Counted from the stretch's first letter, positions 34,736 through 46,541 are shown. The stretch: 64,000 bases of DNA from Hermatobates lingyangjiaoensis (GCA_026182355.1 JAPFBL010000035.1:744001-808000), one strand, 5' to 3'. Translations and numbers: made by a program. Notes: generated by a model from the sequence alone, not told the origin.

Positions 34736-37700
34736 AAGCGGTGGACTGATGGTGGTCACAGAAGAAGAGCCTTGGGAAAGCCGGTCTTTCCTACAATAGG
34801 CAAAAACTAACCACTTCCCACTCTCCTTTGCAGCTTCTGCATTGTCACCCCTTTCTCTTGACCAAACCTATTCATTATATCAATTAACCTTAAAGTTTGG
34901 TCCATAAAAAAAACTTGATTTTTTTATAAGAAAATTATCCTATGACCTTGTTCTAATTACAATCTGAAATAACAAGGGAAACTTGTTCATATAATTCACA
35001 AAAGGTGATCTAATTTTTATTAAATAGTTTGAAGAAGGTAAACAAAATTATACACTCTATGAATTCTGTGACATAGTACTTGAAAAGATATCACCTCCAA
35101 TGTTCCTTAAAAACACTGCGGTAAACTGATTGAGGAAGAAAATTAAGGATAAAAACACTGGTCTAACACGAACAAAGGATACCATAAATAACACATGTTA
35201 AGTAGCACAGAGCTACTGTTTTTATACCCAAACCACATTTTGGTGGAATATTTTATTGTAAAAGGCATTAATATAAACTACTCTTTCGATTTAAAATGGT
35301 TTAAATATTGAGTAAATGTTTAAAATTAAAGATCAGTATGTGTTTGATAGTTTATTTGAGTACTTTATCCTTGATTTACAAGTAGAACACTACATAGTTT
35401 TGAATGTAATCTATGGTCTCCAAAAGGGCGTTTCTACTTCTTTATCAATATAAAGGACTAGTTTTTGATCCATCAAACCAGTTGTATTTTTCTTGTTTAA
35501 GATAAACAACTGAAGACTAGGATAAGCTTAACGACTGCTAAACGTAGTCTTGATCCAACAATTTTTATCTTAAAAAAGCTACAAGTTTAATCTCAAGATT
35601 CAAAGGTCATTAATTTTAAAATATAATATAAGAAAATACTGCCATATTTTCTTAACAAATAATTGTTACAAAAATTGTTTATGTCAATTAAACAATATAT
35701 CATGATGCACTAATTATATGTTAAGGTATATGATCTATTATTTGACCTAAAAGAGAGGTTACGGATTAGGTCAAACCATTGTTCAGAATGTGAGACAAAA
35801 CTGCTAGCCATACCATATAAAAGATATTGGAATGGTTTATACGTAATGAACCCCGATTCGACAACTAGGCATTTATAACTAGTTATTATCATAACTGACA
35901 CCAACATAGGTATACACTTAGTATAAAACCGTAAAAATCATTACTGTTTAATCACAAATATTGACAAACATTTCAGCATTTTCAGGCTAACAGAAAAATG
36001 TTATCATTTATTTTCTGTTGGATGAAAGTCTATCAATAAACTGTGGGGAAATGAACGAACGGATTATATTGCTAGAGAAACAAAAAATCTGATGAAACTA
36101 ATCAAATAAACCATGTTATGCCTCCATGGTCATTCTGCAAAAGTAAACTTCATAAGGACTACATATAAAAATGAACTATGCATTGGATGACCAGTTTTGT
36201 TCATAATAGAAAATAAACAGAGAAACAGTTACTTGTCTATGGTTTGAGCATTACCAACTTCAGCCCAGGATACAATGTTATACAATTCCTGATAGGTCAT
36301 GGAAAATTTTGAAAGTTTTTTTGTATGAAATAGTTATAATGTCTTTTTTAAAGATATCGATCACTTACTAAACTACTACTCTCTAACTGACAGTTACAGG
36401 CAGTGACTCATATAAAGAATAGTAACACTGGGTATAGAGTAGTACAAACTAATTAGTAGCTGCTACAAAATAAATTACGGTATGGATTTGCTAAATTCAT
36501 ATTCAAAACCAAATAGACTTTGATGAGTTGTAATAACTTTCACTTTTTTATAAATGAATTTTAAATATCTCTAAAATCATAACTGAATTAAGCATCCATT
36601 AATTGTACGAACTATAATATTTTAAAAATATTTATCCCTCTAATGCAATCGTAAATATGGGATTCTGAATATTTTGTAAATATTTACTTTTGGGGTGTTA
36701 ATGTAAATATGTAAGATTGTATATATTACATGTTAGACAATAAATTGGGCATGTTGGAAATCAACAACAACAACAATAACCATGTCTTTTCCTGTTCTGT
36801 CCCTTTTTTTTCTTTCTCCACATATGTCCTTATCAGTAATTATTTTTTCGTCCTTTCACAATCACGCATAATAATAAAAGTTAAACAGTTAGGATTTAGT
36901 TCCATGGAGTTTGATAATTTAATTCTTCTTTTCTGTTTGAACTGTTGGCAAAAACTGCAAAAAAAAAACTGCTAGTAATTGAGAAGACTGTTCTCAACGC
37001 TTTGCTCCCTCAAGCGACAATTTCGTTAATGATAATAACTGTACAGCCATCTGTCATCTCAGCCCATTCTAAACATCCTCCAATATTTCACCTTTAAGGA
37101 AATTATCAAACGCCATTGTCCTAATGCCAACATAAAAAACTTTTGTTTTCTTCAATATCATTATGAAATCAGATGGTGGTATAACAAAATTGTATCATTG
37201 CTTCTAAATTTTCAACATTAATTTTATGTATAAATAAAAGATTATTTATATGTCTAATCTAAATGATATTAATTCATAAGAAAATGAATGGGAATGATTT
37301 ACAATTTATAAGGGAAACTTTACTAATCAGTAGATTTACATATATGAAGGATGTAAAACGAATGCATAGTAAATTACCGAAGAGATGAATATATGAATAA
37401 ATATTTATATACTCAAATATGCTCTCTTATTGTGACTAAACATTACCCTTTGTTATTAGTCATTGTATGAATATGTTAATGTATATAGATATGTGGAAAA
37501 AACTCATATTAGAAGAATGAGTGTAGAATAAAGACTGATGAAGTTGAATAATGATGATACGATGAGCTCATGAAGAAAAAATGTAGGATTATAATATGAT
37601 TCATGTTATAGTATAATCGAGCAGAAACAGTGTCTGGCCGTAAATTGATGAAGTAGAAGAACTACTATAGAGTGATATGACGAAATGATTATATAGGGAA

Positions 37701-37905
37701 GAGAAGAAAAGATGAATGACCTTGGCATGAATGGCAAATGAAAAAATAAAAAATAGCATGAATGTCATTATAGATATTATTAACTCTCCGCAAGTGATGA
37801 ATTATATGTAGAGATGAAGGAGAAATGGTTCTGTTATACTGATAATATACTGATTATAAAGATATATATACTGATAATAGGCTTATAGTATACTGTGTTC
37901 TATAT
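34736..37905. other. AT-rich stretch without a recognised gene
   Basis: Nothing is nameable. An (AAC)n tract lies at 36,763-36,776 and a GA/ATG-rich stretch at 37,500-37,800. Short open frames (35,710-35,907; 36,730-36,975) carry no domains. Confidence 0.4.
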
Positions 37906-38339
37906 CAGGCGTGGGGAACCTGCAGCCTAAAGGCCGTATGAGGCCTTTTGAATCATTAAGTGTGGCCTTCCACGGTTTGTTGAGAAAAATGTTTCAAAAT
38001 ATAATGAATTACAATTATGATAATAAGGACAAAAAAAACTTGGCATTTAGAAAGAAGACTATTCTTCAATCATTACTTGGAAGGTTTAAGCTTTTAGGAA
38101 ATCATTTTACTGAGATAACAAAGGTGTAAATGAAGGTAGTGAGGACACTGCTGAATGTTTTGAAAGACTCGAAACAATTTTAGATGCACTGATCGAGTAA
38201 TATAATAATAGATTCAAGGAGTTTATAAAATAACTATTATATTAGAATTTGCATATTCATTCGTTATGGCCTTTTGGAGAACTAGACGGTGGTAATATGG
38301 CCTTTAATCCTAGAAAAGTTCCCCACCCCTGTTCTATGT
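37898..38339 (+). mobile_element. hAT-type non-autonomous DNA transposon
   Basis: The element at 37,906-38,331 (426 bp) starts CAGGCGTGGGGAAC and ends GTTCCCCACCCCTG, an inverted terminal repeat of about 14 bp with one mismatch. It is flanked by an 8-bp target duplication (TTCTATAT and TTCTATGT). The CAGGGGTGGGGAAC-like end and 8-bp duplication are characteristic of hAT elements. A 72-codon frame (37,911-38,129) is not a recognisable transposase, though a short K/N-rich remnant is possible. Confidence 0.85.
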
Positions 38340-38492
38340 TATATTAATGTGTTGTTTGGTTTGGAATAGAAATGCTGAAGAAAAGATAAGAAGCCCAACA
38401 AATAGACAGTGACAACCATCATGCATCTCAAACCATTAGTCTGCATGTTAGGAAAATTATCATGCAGGTTAATTAGTATTGTTGTTTCTTAC

Positions 38493-38523
38493 CATCGTAG
38501 TCTTGACTGTGTACTCGTCCGAC
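38493..38523 (-). CDS. 31-nt microexon of the ZP-domain gene (proposed)
   Basis: On the minus strand GGTTTGTGGTTTCAG precedes GTCGGACGAG ... ACTACGATG, which is followed by GTAAGAAAC. The acceptor has a good T-rich tract and the donor is near consensus. Entering in phase 0 it reads VGRVHSQDYD and leaves one base, G. The upstream exon at 56.9 kb ends in phase 0, and the downstream ZP-N exon needs exactly one carried base, completing GTA (Val) before SDIEC. The segment would lie between the signal peptide and the ZP domain. Splice quality and phase agreement are seen directly; membership of this gene is inferred. Confidence 0.5.
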
Positions 38524-39190
38524 CTGAAACCACAAACCGCATTAGTAACTAGTTTTAATATACATTTCATAAATTATAATTGTCTTCTTGTAATAGACTG
38601 CAGAATGTCATGATAGTACAACAACCAAAGGCTAAGTGATTCGAAAACCTCCGAAGATGAGGAAAGTATACTTGTAAACTACCATGGCTTGTAAGAATTG
38701 GTCAATTACTTAGAATCTCTTTCTTCGGTCCCAATGGTATAATTTTTATTTAACTTTTCAAACTAGAACAACAATAAAATGCTTTATGTACTGATTCACC
38801 TACAAGAGAGTCAACACTTTGAACTCTGATATATTCAGGAACTGCCTTTCACTTCCTTTCTTGTAGTGATCCTTCATGATCCCCAACATTAGGTTCAAAG
38901 AATAAGAGTTTTCTAAAAATATTTTCGGTGAAACGTCGGAATATAAACAGGAGTGCAATTTCTTTATAACAAAAAACTTCAAGAAACCAATTTTTGTGTG
39001 ATTTGTTTTGTTTCACAAATGTTTAGTTTTGGAAATTATATGTATGCGAATTTTAATATGATTATAGGTTTTTTCATTGCAAAGCCATATCAAAAATTTA
39101 AAATTATTTTAAATACCTTTATGCAACAAGTTATTACTTCATTTAGTAATTTTGTTTTTAAATAAACGTAAAATGCTATTTTGGTATATA

Positions 39191-40193
39191 CGAGGGTCGT
39201 CCAGAAAATAAGTTCCGTTTTGGTCTGTAGGGCGGTAGGAGTGGTTTTTGCCAAATCCGGCAACACCGCTCGAAAGAGGAGAGGTGGGGGAATAGAATGA
39301 GAGGTGGGGGACCTCAGTCGGTCAATTACCAACGTCAGGGCAGGTAGTTGAAATGGAGCCCTCCATGTCACGTCCCGCCACCTCGATCCCCGTTCCTCTC
39401 GAGTTGTTTTGCGCGGAGTGATTCAATTTCTTTATGCACAGGGTTTCAAATCAGTTCAAATTCACGAACAGCTCATTTCTGTTTATGGAGAAGGTGTAAT
39501 GAGTGAATCAATGGTGAGGAGATGGGTATGTGAATTTAAGGCGGGAAGACATTCAGCTCTCTAGGGACCCACCGGGCGGAAACTTTCCGAAAGTACAAGT
39601 TTTATCCGAGACGATCTCATGGATGATGTTGGATCGTGAGATGTCTGGAAACATCAAGGTAGGAGTTCAACTCCAAGGAAGTTAAACGACGATGCTTTGC
39701 GAATTGGCATATTGATCGATTTCTGGCCAGGACAATTTTCGTACCGTCACAACTGAAAGGGTAAATGCCTCTCCCACTTTCATCCTCAAGTGAATGTCAT
39801 TCCTTGACCTTAAATTCACGTACCCATTCCTTCACTTCATTGATTCACTTCATTACACCTTCTCCATTAGTAACAGAAATGAGCTGTTCGTGAATTTGAA
39901 ACTGATTTTGTGAAACCCTGTGCATAAAGAAGATTGAATTCTTACTCCGCGCAAAACAACTTCGAGAGGAAACGGGATTCGATGTGGCGGATCGTTGTTA
40001 CAAATGTGAGGGCTCCATTTGAAATTACCTGCCCTGACGATTGGTAATTGACCGACTGAGGTTTTCTCCCCACCTTCAAAATTCTAAAATTCCCCCATCC
40101 TAACTCCTCTTTCGAGCAGTTGTTGCTCGGATTTGGCAAAAACCACTCTCTGCCCTACAACCAAAACGAGAACTTATTTTTGGACGACCCTCG
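39191..40193. mobile_element. Palindromic (fold-back) mariner element
   Basis: The ends are CGAGGGTCGTCC and GGACGACCCTCG, flanked by TA on both sides (39,189-39,190 and 40,194-40,195), as in Tc1/mariner insertions. Arms of about 350 bp (39,191-39,541 and about 39,808-40,193) are inverted copies that both include transposase coding sequence. The element therefore consists of two mariner left halves joined head to head. Confidence 0.85.
39405..39640 (+). pseudogene. Mariner transposase N-terminal fragment (left arm)
   Basis: The frame reads IQFLYAQGFKSVQIHEQL, ISVYGEGVMSESMVRRWV and CEFKAGRHSAL, then a stop. It then resumes in frame with TSFIRDDLMDDV. This is the helix-turn-helix DNA-binding region of mariner transposases up to the hinge; the DD34D catalytic domain is absent. 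The minus strand of the right arm (about 39,810-39,985) carries a second, decayed copy of the same region. Confidence 0.8.
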
Positions 40194-40195
40194 TA

Positions 40196-41292
40196 ATAAG
40201 TGTTGTAAATAAGAAACACAAAGTTTATCTGGTGCATGGGGTGATAAAAACATTTAATTTCAAATTATTGGGTTGACACTAAATATGTGATTTAGTATGA
40301 TGTACATTTTCCTGATGGGAAGTGTTGAACAAAATAACTTCGATGGTGCGTTTTTGAAAGTAATTAACTGAGAAATTTTGAACTGTTAACTTAGATACAA
40401 AACAGACAGATATCGCTGGGTATTTTAAGCATGTGACTGGAGAGTTATGAACTGGATATTTTATACTTTGCTATTTCAGATATCCAGATTTTTGATTTGT
40501 AAATTCGTAAGTCGATAGTGTTAATGACTGTAGACTTTGATAAGTTTATCAGAAAAGAAAACAAAGAATAATGTTTTATATCAATCTTTTAATAAATAGA
40601 TTGTTTGCTTATTATAAAAAAATATAATGACTTCTAACGTATTCTAGTTTTCAAGAATAAAATATATCATTTCCCTTATTGTTTTCACTTTCTGACAAAA
40701 CATAGCTACAACACGCAACCTAGGCAATTATTCTCAGTGGTCCTATGTTCTCACAGGATTTAAAAAAAAACACATTAGATTACAGAAACGTAACAAAACT
40801 CTTTTTTAAGATTCTCGTACATTTCATTTTCCTTTCAATATTGAACGGTTTGTTCAATGAACAAAGCGAATCTGATCTGTAAACAGATCTATGTATGTTT
40901 ATAGTTCATAAACATATAAATTTCATGTATAAGAATACAACTATTTAAGACTATCTAAGTATCTCTTTCTCTCTCTCTCCCTCTCACTCCCTCTCTATTT
41001 CTCTTTATATATTGTTAAAATTAGCAGAAAATTCCATTCTCATAATTTTTAAACTTGTGACCTCAATTTTACGGGTGATTTATACCAGTATATATAGAAC
41101 ACGGTTTTACAATAAGCACATGAAAAGATTATAATTTACACATTAAGAAAATCAGAGAAATGACTAAGATCTTTCAACTAAGACAACTGGAGTCTGATAC
41201 TGTCGAAGACTGCTTGTTTTGTTTGAAATAACTTAGTGATTTTTCTAATTTTCTTACTGTGTTATAGTAAGAAGTATTGCTATAGTATATAG
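40196..41292. other. AT-rich stretch without a recognised gene
   Basis: It includes a short CT-rich tract at 40,967-41,005. Nothing else was recognised. Confidence 0.45.
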
Positions 41293-41766
41293 TACCGTTA
41301 TTTCCGAAAATAAGACGCTGACTTACTTTTTTTTTTAGATCCAAACTATGTGCTAGGGCTTATTTTGGGTTGAGGGCTTCATGTACAGTAAGTAATAGGG
41401 AATAAGGTAATCAGACTTACAAGAAAAATACACAAACGTTATACCTGCAGTGTCACTCTGTGTAGACTGCCTGCATTATATTGTATTTTGAAAATAAATT
41501 TATATATACCAGGAATTAATTTTGACACGTGTCTGTGCATTGCAAATGTAGAATTAAACAAGGCATTTATCGGAATATTTTGTTCTAAACAATTCTCTGA
41601 AACATTAGGCAGTTAGAAAAACCTAATAAATCCAACAGGTTTCTTAACACATTATATTTCTCACATTTTTTTAACTAGGGCTTCTTTTCAGGGAAGAGAC
41701 TATATTTCAGAAAGTCCCGAAAATGAAGCTTATTTCCTGGGATTTCTTATTTTCAGAAAAAGGTTA
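41293..41766. mobile_element. Probable non-autonomous DNA element
   Basis: The left end, TACCGTTATTTCCGAAAATA, and the right end, whose reverse complement is TAACCTTTTTCTGAAAATAA, form an imperfect inverted repeat. Sub-terminal blocks GGGCTTATTTTGGG and GGGCTTCTTTTCAGGG also mirror each other. The length is about 470 bp and no coding capacity is visible. The family is uncertain. Confidence 0.4.
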
Positions 41767-41789
41767 TATATATATATATATAACAAGAT

Positions 41790-41985
41790 TTGACATGAAC
41801 GTGTAAAATAACAATCAATGATCAAACTACAATATCAAATAGAAAAAAAAGAATAAGATCTTTTAACCACAACATGCGGTCTTAGTCAGAGTTAAGTTTT
41901 TGGCTCTGAGGAAGACCGTTTGTTGTGGTTGAAAGAACTTAGTCTTATTTTCGCATTTCATATTATGTAGTTTGGTCATATATAT
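41790..41985. repeat. Head-to-head terminal repeat pair with hammerhead
   Basis: The two halves are inverted copies. The left half is ACGTGTAAAATAACAATCAA, TGATCAAACTACAATAT, AAGAATAAGATCTTTTAACC; the right half mirrors it to GTAGTTTGGTCA. It is flanked by TA tracts. Related pairs lie at 46,205-46,320, 46,737-46,960 and 56,028-56,300. In the left half the minus-strand ribozyme core is damaged (CUGACUA and AAAA). Confidence 0.75.
41902..41944 (+). ncRNA. Type I hammerhead ribozyme motif
   Basis: All core elements are present. Stem I pairs GGCU (41,902-41,905) with AGUC (41,941-41,944), with one G-U pair. CUGAGGA (41,906-41,912) fits CUGANGA. Stem II pairs AG and CCG with UGG and UU across a bulged A, with wobble pairs. 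GAAA is at 41,931-41,934. Stem III is minimal (A-G, AA loop, C-U) and the predicted cut follows CUU at 41,940. Short stem III forms are known for hammerheads in Penelope-like elements and often need dimers. Activity is not shown. Confidence 0.55.
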
Positions 41986-43650
41986 ATAACCAAACAGTAG
42001 GGGGATTAATGCTCTGACGACGAGTTAACGAAAGGTCTCCGAGTGTTTATCTCGTACCCTTTTTGGTGAGTTAGAATATTTACATTACGTCTTATTATGT
42101 TAATTTTGCACATATATATACAGTAGTGTAATTTTTTTAAAACAAAAATTGCTATAAGAATTCTAATAAGGTTTCAGTGTAGTTTACATTGATCATTATG
42201 CAGGTGTTTGCTGTGTCTCTCAGCTTCTGTAGGGAAGATGAAGGTTTATTTATTGAACCTACTATAACATCCATAGTAGGAAGATATAGTTTTTTCAATG
42301 TTCTTTTGATGAGCAACTGGTGTTTGAAATATCGAACACGATAACATTTAAGCTATATACTAAATTATTTTTAGTTATATATATTATTCAAAATTAAACT
42401 TAAAAATTCTTGTTACAAGACTAACATAGGAAAGAATCAGCGTCAGAGAAGTGACGATTTTCCAGCAATAAATTGGTTAAATAAATATACACATTTGGTT
42501 GTAAACGTCATTTGTAAACTATTGAATAATTTGTTATTGATAAGTGATATTTCTTAGTAGTAGGACTTACAAGGGATTCGGATAGGTTTGTAAAAGTTTC
42601 TGAAAAACCTGAAGTATTTCAGCAGTTGGTATAGGTGTTCATTATTTTCCAGATGAAGTGGAGCAATGAATGTTATTTTATTTATAAAAATAGGACACAA
42701 CTCTTATTTCATGACTGTAAGATATTAAATGAAATGCAAAAGAAGATGTGGGAAAAACTAAAATTCCGTTTGATCTATTGCCAACTCGACTAAATTCGCT
42801 ACATAGTGGAACCATTTAGTGAGGGTGAGGGGGGGGGGGGGGGGGGGAGAGGAACAAGTTTTTCTGTTGACAAGAGTAATGCCGCTTGAAGAAGACAACG
42901 GTACCACTGCGAAACGCTCTGCTTGCTGCTTCTTCCCATCCGGAGTCTCATCTAATTGTTCTCTAGACGGAATCTCCTGTTACAAGTCTGGTTGTTCTTT
43001 TTTGTTTTTGCTCACTCACTACCAGTATAGGATTGTATCTGTTTAGGGAACCAAAAGTATCTTGATGTTACATTTGTTTATGACCAATATCAAAGTGTAT
43101 GTTCCTTGATATAGGTAAACGTGTAATAATTAGCGCCAGTAGTTATTTTATGTAATTAATTAGGTAACTAAATCTTCACTTTCTTTCTTAAATTTAAACT
43201 GAATTTAAAGTGTTACTTTGAGTTAGATTAGGATTTACAGAAACCATAAGTTTGGCTAAATTTTATTTTTTAATTATATATTTACTTATATATATGGTAT
43301 ATAAGAACAGTCCTTTTTTAATACAGAAAGAAATACGTCTAATGCTAATTCGAAATAGTAATCTGATGTTGTGAACCTATTCAATATGTTTTTTGGGTGT
43401 TCAGGCTATCAAGTGCATTGTGACCCTTCTTGAGAGCGAATTGGTAGTCATACAAATGTACGAGTGTTTTGGGGCAGTCCTCCCCCCCTCCTCTCGTGTA
43501 CAAGTGTATTCGTGCACCAGGTTTGTAACTTTTAACGGTGAATTTTTGACCTGGTTATTGTTCTTGTTTAACAGGCTTCTTACATAAAAGTGTGATACTC
43601 ATGCAAATATATGCATAAATATTTCCATTTGGTAAGTATGTATAGAGAAG
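41986..43650. other. AT-rich stretch; poly-G run
   Basis: A G run with one A lies at 42,828-42,849. The frame at 42,819-43,046 and a moderately GC-rich patch (42,880-42,980) have no domain. Otherwise nothing was recognised. Confidence 0.4.
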
Positions 43651-43720
43651 TGGCCAGGGTAGCTTAGTGACAACTTACTCGTCTCTGGCCTGTTCGATCT
43701 GTGGTTCAATACTCTGGCTA
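43651..43720 (+). repeat. tRNA-like SINE head or tRNA pseudogene
   Basis: A 70-nt unit begins TGGCCAG and ends CTGGCTA; these form a complete seven-base-pair acceptor-type stem with one G-U pair. TAGCTTAGTGAC matches an A box and GGTTCAATACT a slightly degenerate B box. The anticodon arm is not convincing, so I favour a SINE head. The following sequence to about 43,800 may be its body. Confidence 0.5.
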
Positions 43721-44289
43721 TCGATTTATTCATGTGGTAGATAAACAATTCTGATGTTAAACCATCGGTGGTTATAAATAACTACTCTAAATGTACTTGA
43801 GTTAAGCAAAATTTTGGACTCTCAATGTAGAAGGTTCATTGTGTACAAAGGCCCAATGTTCAGTCTGTATACCATATTCCCTCCTGGGCTGCGACTGCAG
43901 CCTAACGTAACCTAACGTTACATATGTAGGACATGACATATTGTCAATTACAGTATATTATTTATCTATCTGCTAGGATTAAAAGACAACTAGACTTGTA
44001 CTCTGAACGAGGTTTCATGGCTTTGTGTTTGACAACTCCTGCTGGCGCTTTCTAAACATTTGTAGGCGAGAGAGGGTGACATGCTTTGTTGAAGGTTCTT
44101 TTGTCTCCCGGTGACTTGAAAGAATCTGTCTTTATGCTCTCACTTCAAACTAGCCATGCCACGCTCCAAATCCACCAAGACCAAAATGAAGTATTATATA
44201 TACTAAATATATTAAGGATTATATACTATTATTAAGTAATATATTATACCAGATATTAACTGTTATATTATTTTAAAAGATTAAGAAAA

Positions 44290-44400
44290 CTGAGTGAGTC
44301 GTTACTTGTCTTCGGAGCAGGTTATATCTTTCTACCTGATGACGAAGCAGTCGAAATGTAGTAGTGAGTTTTGTGGTCTCTTTTATTTGTTTTCTTTCTT
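44290..44400 (+). repeat. Terminal-repeat relic with hammerhead-like motif
   Basis: CTAC (44,332-44,335), CTGATGA (44,336-44,342), GAAATGTA and GTAG (44,361-44,364) give an intact core and a four-base-pair stem I, with a GUA cleavage triplet. Stem II is poor (only GA/UC, with an extra base) and stem III would consist of A-U only. It shares AGTGAGTTTTGT.GTCT with 46,675-46,705. Confidence 0.45.
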
Positions 44401-44709
44401 TGAAATTACTTAATTATAAAAGATTATATATTTATAAAAAGCAATATATTAAATTTAGTGTTACTTACAAGTATTATATATACTTATACAAAACACAAAA
44501 ATAACAAATGGTCGCTACATTCGCATTGTAAACATTTAAAAATAATAAATACTTAGACATGATGTAACAATTAGTTATAATAAAGTAAGTTAGAATTGTA
44601 AACACTTTCTTATATACAAATAAAATTCTTCGATATGTTTTCATTATATATATTATAATTTTGTATGCATTATTTTGTTAAAGGAAAGCTAGCCTTCAAC
44701 TATCTTTTT

Positions 44710-44786
44710 CCAAGAACCCCTTCTTGGAAAACATACAGACTGTACTGGCATCTTATAAATGTGTTCTAAGATGCCAGTACAGCTCT
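44710..44786 (+). other. Two adjacent hairpins, one with 16-bp perfect stem
   Basis: CCAAGAA and TTCTTGG form a 7-bp hairpin (44,710-44,727). CTGTACTGGCATCTTA (44,740-44,755) then pairs perfectly with TAAGATGCCAGTACAG (44,767-44,782) across an 11-nt loop, and AGA/TCT can extend the base past a bulge. Its size is close to a short pre-miRNA, but it could equally be a tiny inverted repeat of mobile origin. Confidence 0.45.
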
Positions 44787-46189
44787 CTAATATTACTCAC
44801 TTTCATGCACAAAGTTTCTACATTTGAATTTTAATGATTTCGAGACTTATACATGTATGCACGTAGGAGTTCTAAAGAAGATTTACTTACATCATAAAAT
44901 ACCAATATTTCATGAAGTGTTCAAGCATATCAAGATGTATGTCTGATAAAATATAATAATAGTGTAAAAATAAAACAACATTTCTATAAAATATGCGTTT
45001 GAACACTCTGTGATCTCCTTTAGGTAACGTATAAAATATAAAGAAATCAGAGAGTAGTGGAATGAAGTAACCCTAAAGTATTCTTAACTTTTCAAGTTAC
45101 TCATTCTAAGTATTCCCTGGTTTGCTTATAATTCAGACATAATCTGAAGATGATTAGTATATTCTAATCGGTTTGTTTGTAAAAACATTTGTTTGCGACT
45201 ATTTATCTTTTTGTTTTCCCAACGGGAGCAAATATAATATATTGTATGTGAGCAACACTACGATTGTACTTCGACATGTACATGGGTGTAACAATAGTTC
45301 CCCAACTAAGCATAGAATGAAATTTCTTTCTGAAATAGATTAATTTCATGATGTAGCGTGTATGTACTTAAAATATTAATTAAAGAGCCTAAAAGCGTCT
45401 GCCTGTGTTTGTTTGGCATCAAACACGTCCTAGAGTTAGAGATAAAGCTTTTAACCATATATTTCCAGAAACTACATTAACCAGCCTGCTTGGAAATATG
45501 TTATATCTCCATTAACGTATTATAACATATGTTTACAGAGCACTTTTGGTACTACTTTGATTACTTCAACTTGCCAATACTTCTTGCCGTATTCTAGCTT
45601 CCCTTAGTCTATTAAGAATAAAAATTAGATACAGTTATTATTAAAAATCTATATCTTTAAATAGGCCTTGAAGAGGCCGAGGTCTGTAGCTTTTCACATT
45701 CTGCATACATCTAAATCGTTGTATATTAGAGTGATAAATAAAAATTATAAAATTTGTAATCGGTAATTAAATTATTTAAAGAAATATACGAAAAAACAGT
45801 CTATTATAAATTTTATTCTTTACACTTTTATTTGGAAATATTTTTTTGGATGTCATTGAAGCCCTCAAAATCTAAAAAAAAAATGAAGGAAGGCTAAATT
45901 TGGGCTGGCTATTTGTTTTAATTTTGACATTTGCCAGCTGGTAAAGCAGGTACTATACTGTTACCAAACGGGTCTTATCTTAAAGTTTTTTTCCAATAAT
46001 CTTTCATTAATTTAAATCTCAATCGTCTATTGTAATTAAAAAATTTAAGTGAATTGAAAGTAATTTTAAAAATTGCGCTCTATTTAAATTTAAAAGTTTA
46101 ATCATTAGTTGATAGGTATTCTTCATTCTATTTGTAGAAATTATATTCGTTTGAAATTTAATACATATATTTATGTATTGTATTCAATA
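44787..46189. other. AT-rich stretch without a recognised gene
   Basis: Nothing recognisable was seen. Confidence 0.45.
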
Positions 46190-46204
46190 TATACATATAT
46201 AAAT

Positions 46205-46320
46205 AAAAATATTTCACATAAACACCTGAAATAACAATCAATGATAAAACCACAATATGAAATGGGAAAACAATACTAATATCTTTCCCATTTCATATTG
46301 TGGTTTGATCATATATATAT
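46205..46320. repeat. Collapsed head-to-head terminal repeat pair
   Basis: AAATAACAATCAATGATAAA and CCACAATATGAAATGGGAAA are followed, after about 20 bases, by CCCATTTCATATTGTGG and TTTGATCA. This is the same palindromic design as at 41.8 and 46.8 kb with the ribozyme-containing centre deleted. Confidence 0.7.
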
Positions 46321-46322
46321 AT

Positions 46323-46541
46323 AAACACTTTTTCTTCTTCTCGGAATTTGGTCAGGGTAAATATATGGAATCACCTTTTTGCAAACGTTTCGTCTTTATT
46401 TTAAGACACCCTCAGGGCTATAAACTAACAAGAAAACAATAATAAAATAAACAATAATAATAAATAAAGACGAAACGTTGGCAAAAAGGTGAATCCATAT
46501 ATTTACCCTGACCAAATTCCGAGAAGAAGAAAAAGTGTTTG
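46323..46541. repeat. 219-bp fold-back with hammerhead-like cores
   Basis: The arms 46,323-46,401 and 46,462-46,541 are near-perfect inverted copies: AACACTTTTTCTTCTTCTCG, GGAATTTGGTCAGGGTAAAT and CCTTTTTGC.AACGTTTCGTC. On the minus strand of the left half, AUAGCCCUGAGGG is followed by GUCUU/AAGAC and GAAACGUU|UGC, a hammerhead-like layout with one core change at A9. The right arm keeps only GAAACGTT|GGC. Confidence 0.75.

Larger units (their letters stand above)
17866..38492 (-). other. Proposed 20.6-kb intron 2 of the ZP-domain gene
   Basis: This interval separates the microexon donor (ACGATG|GTAAGAAAC) from the ZP-N exon acceptor. The joint needs one carried base (G) to complete a Val codon, which matches the 31-nt length of the microexon. 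It contains the PLE, the Jockey fragment, the hAT element and several fold-backs, which is typical of long introns in repeat-rich genomes. The joint is inferred from splice signals and phase only. Confidence 0.4.

Noticed and set aside
37911..38129. 72-codon frame inside the hAT element as a transposase
   Set aside because: Too short and without hAT dimerisation or catalytic motifs. The element is non-autonomous.
39090..39371. 93-codon minus-strand frame
   Set aside because: It crosses the mariner terminal repeat and has no transposase motif.
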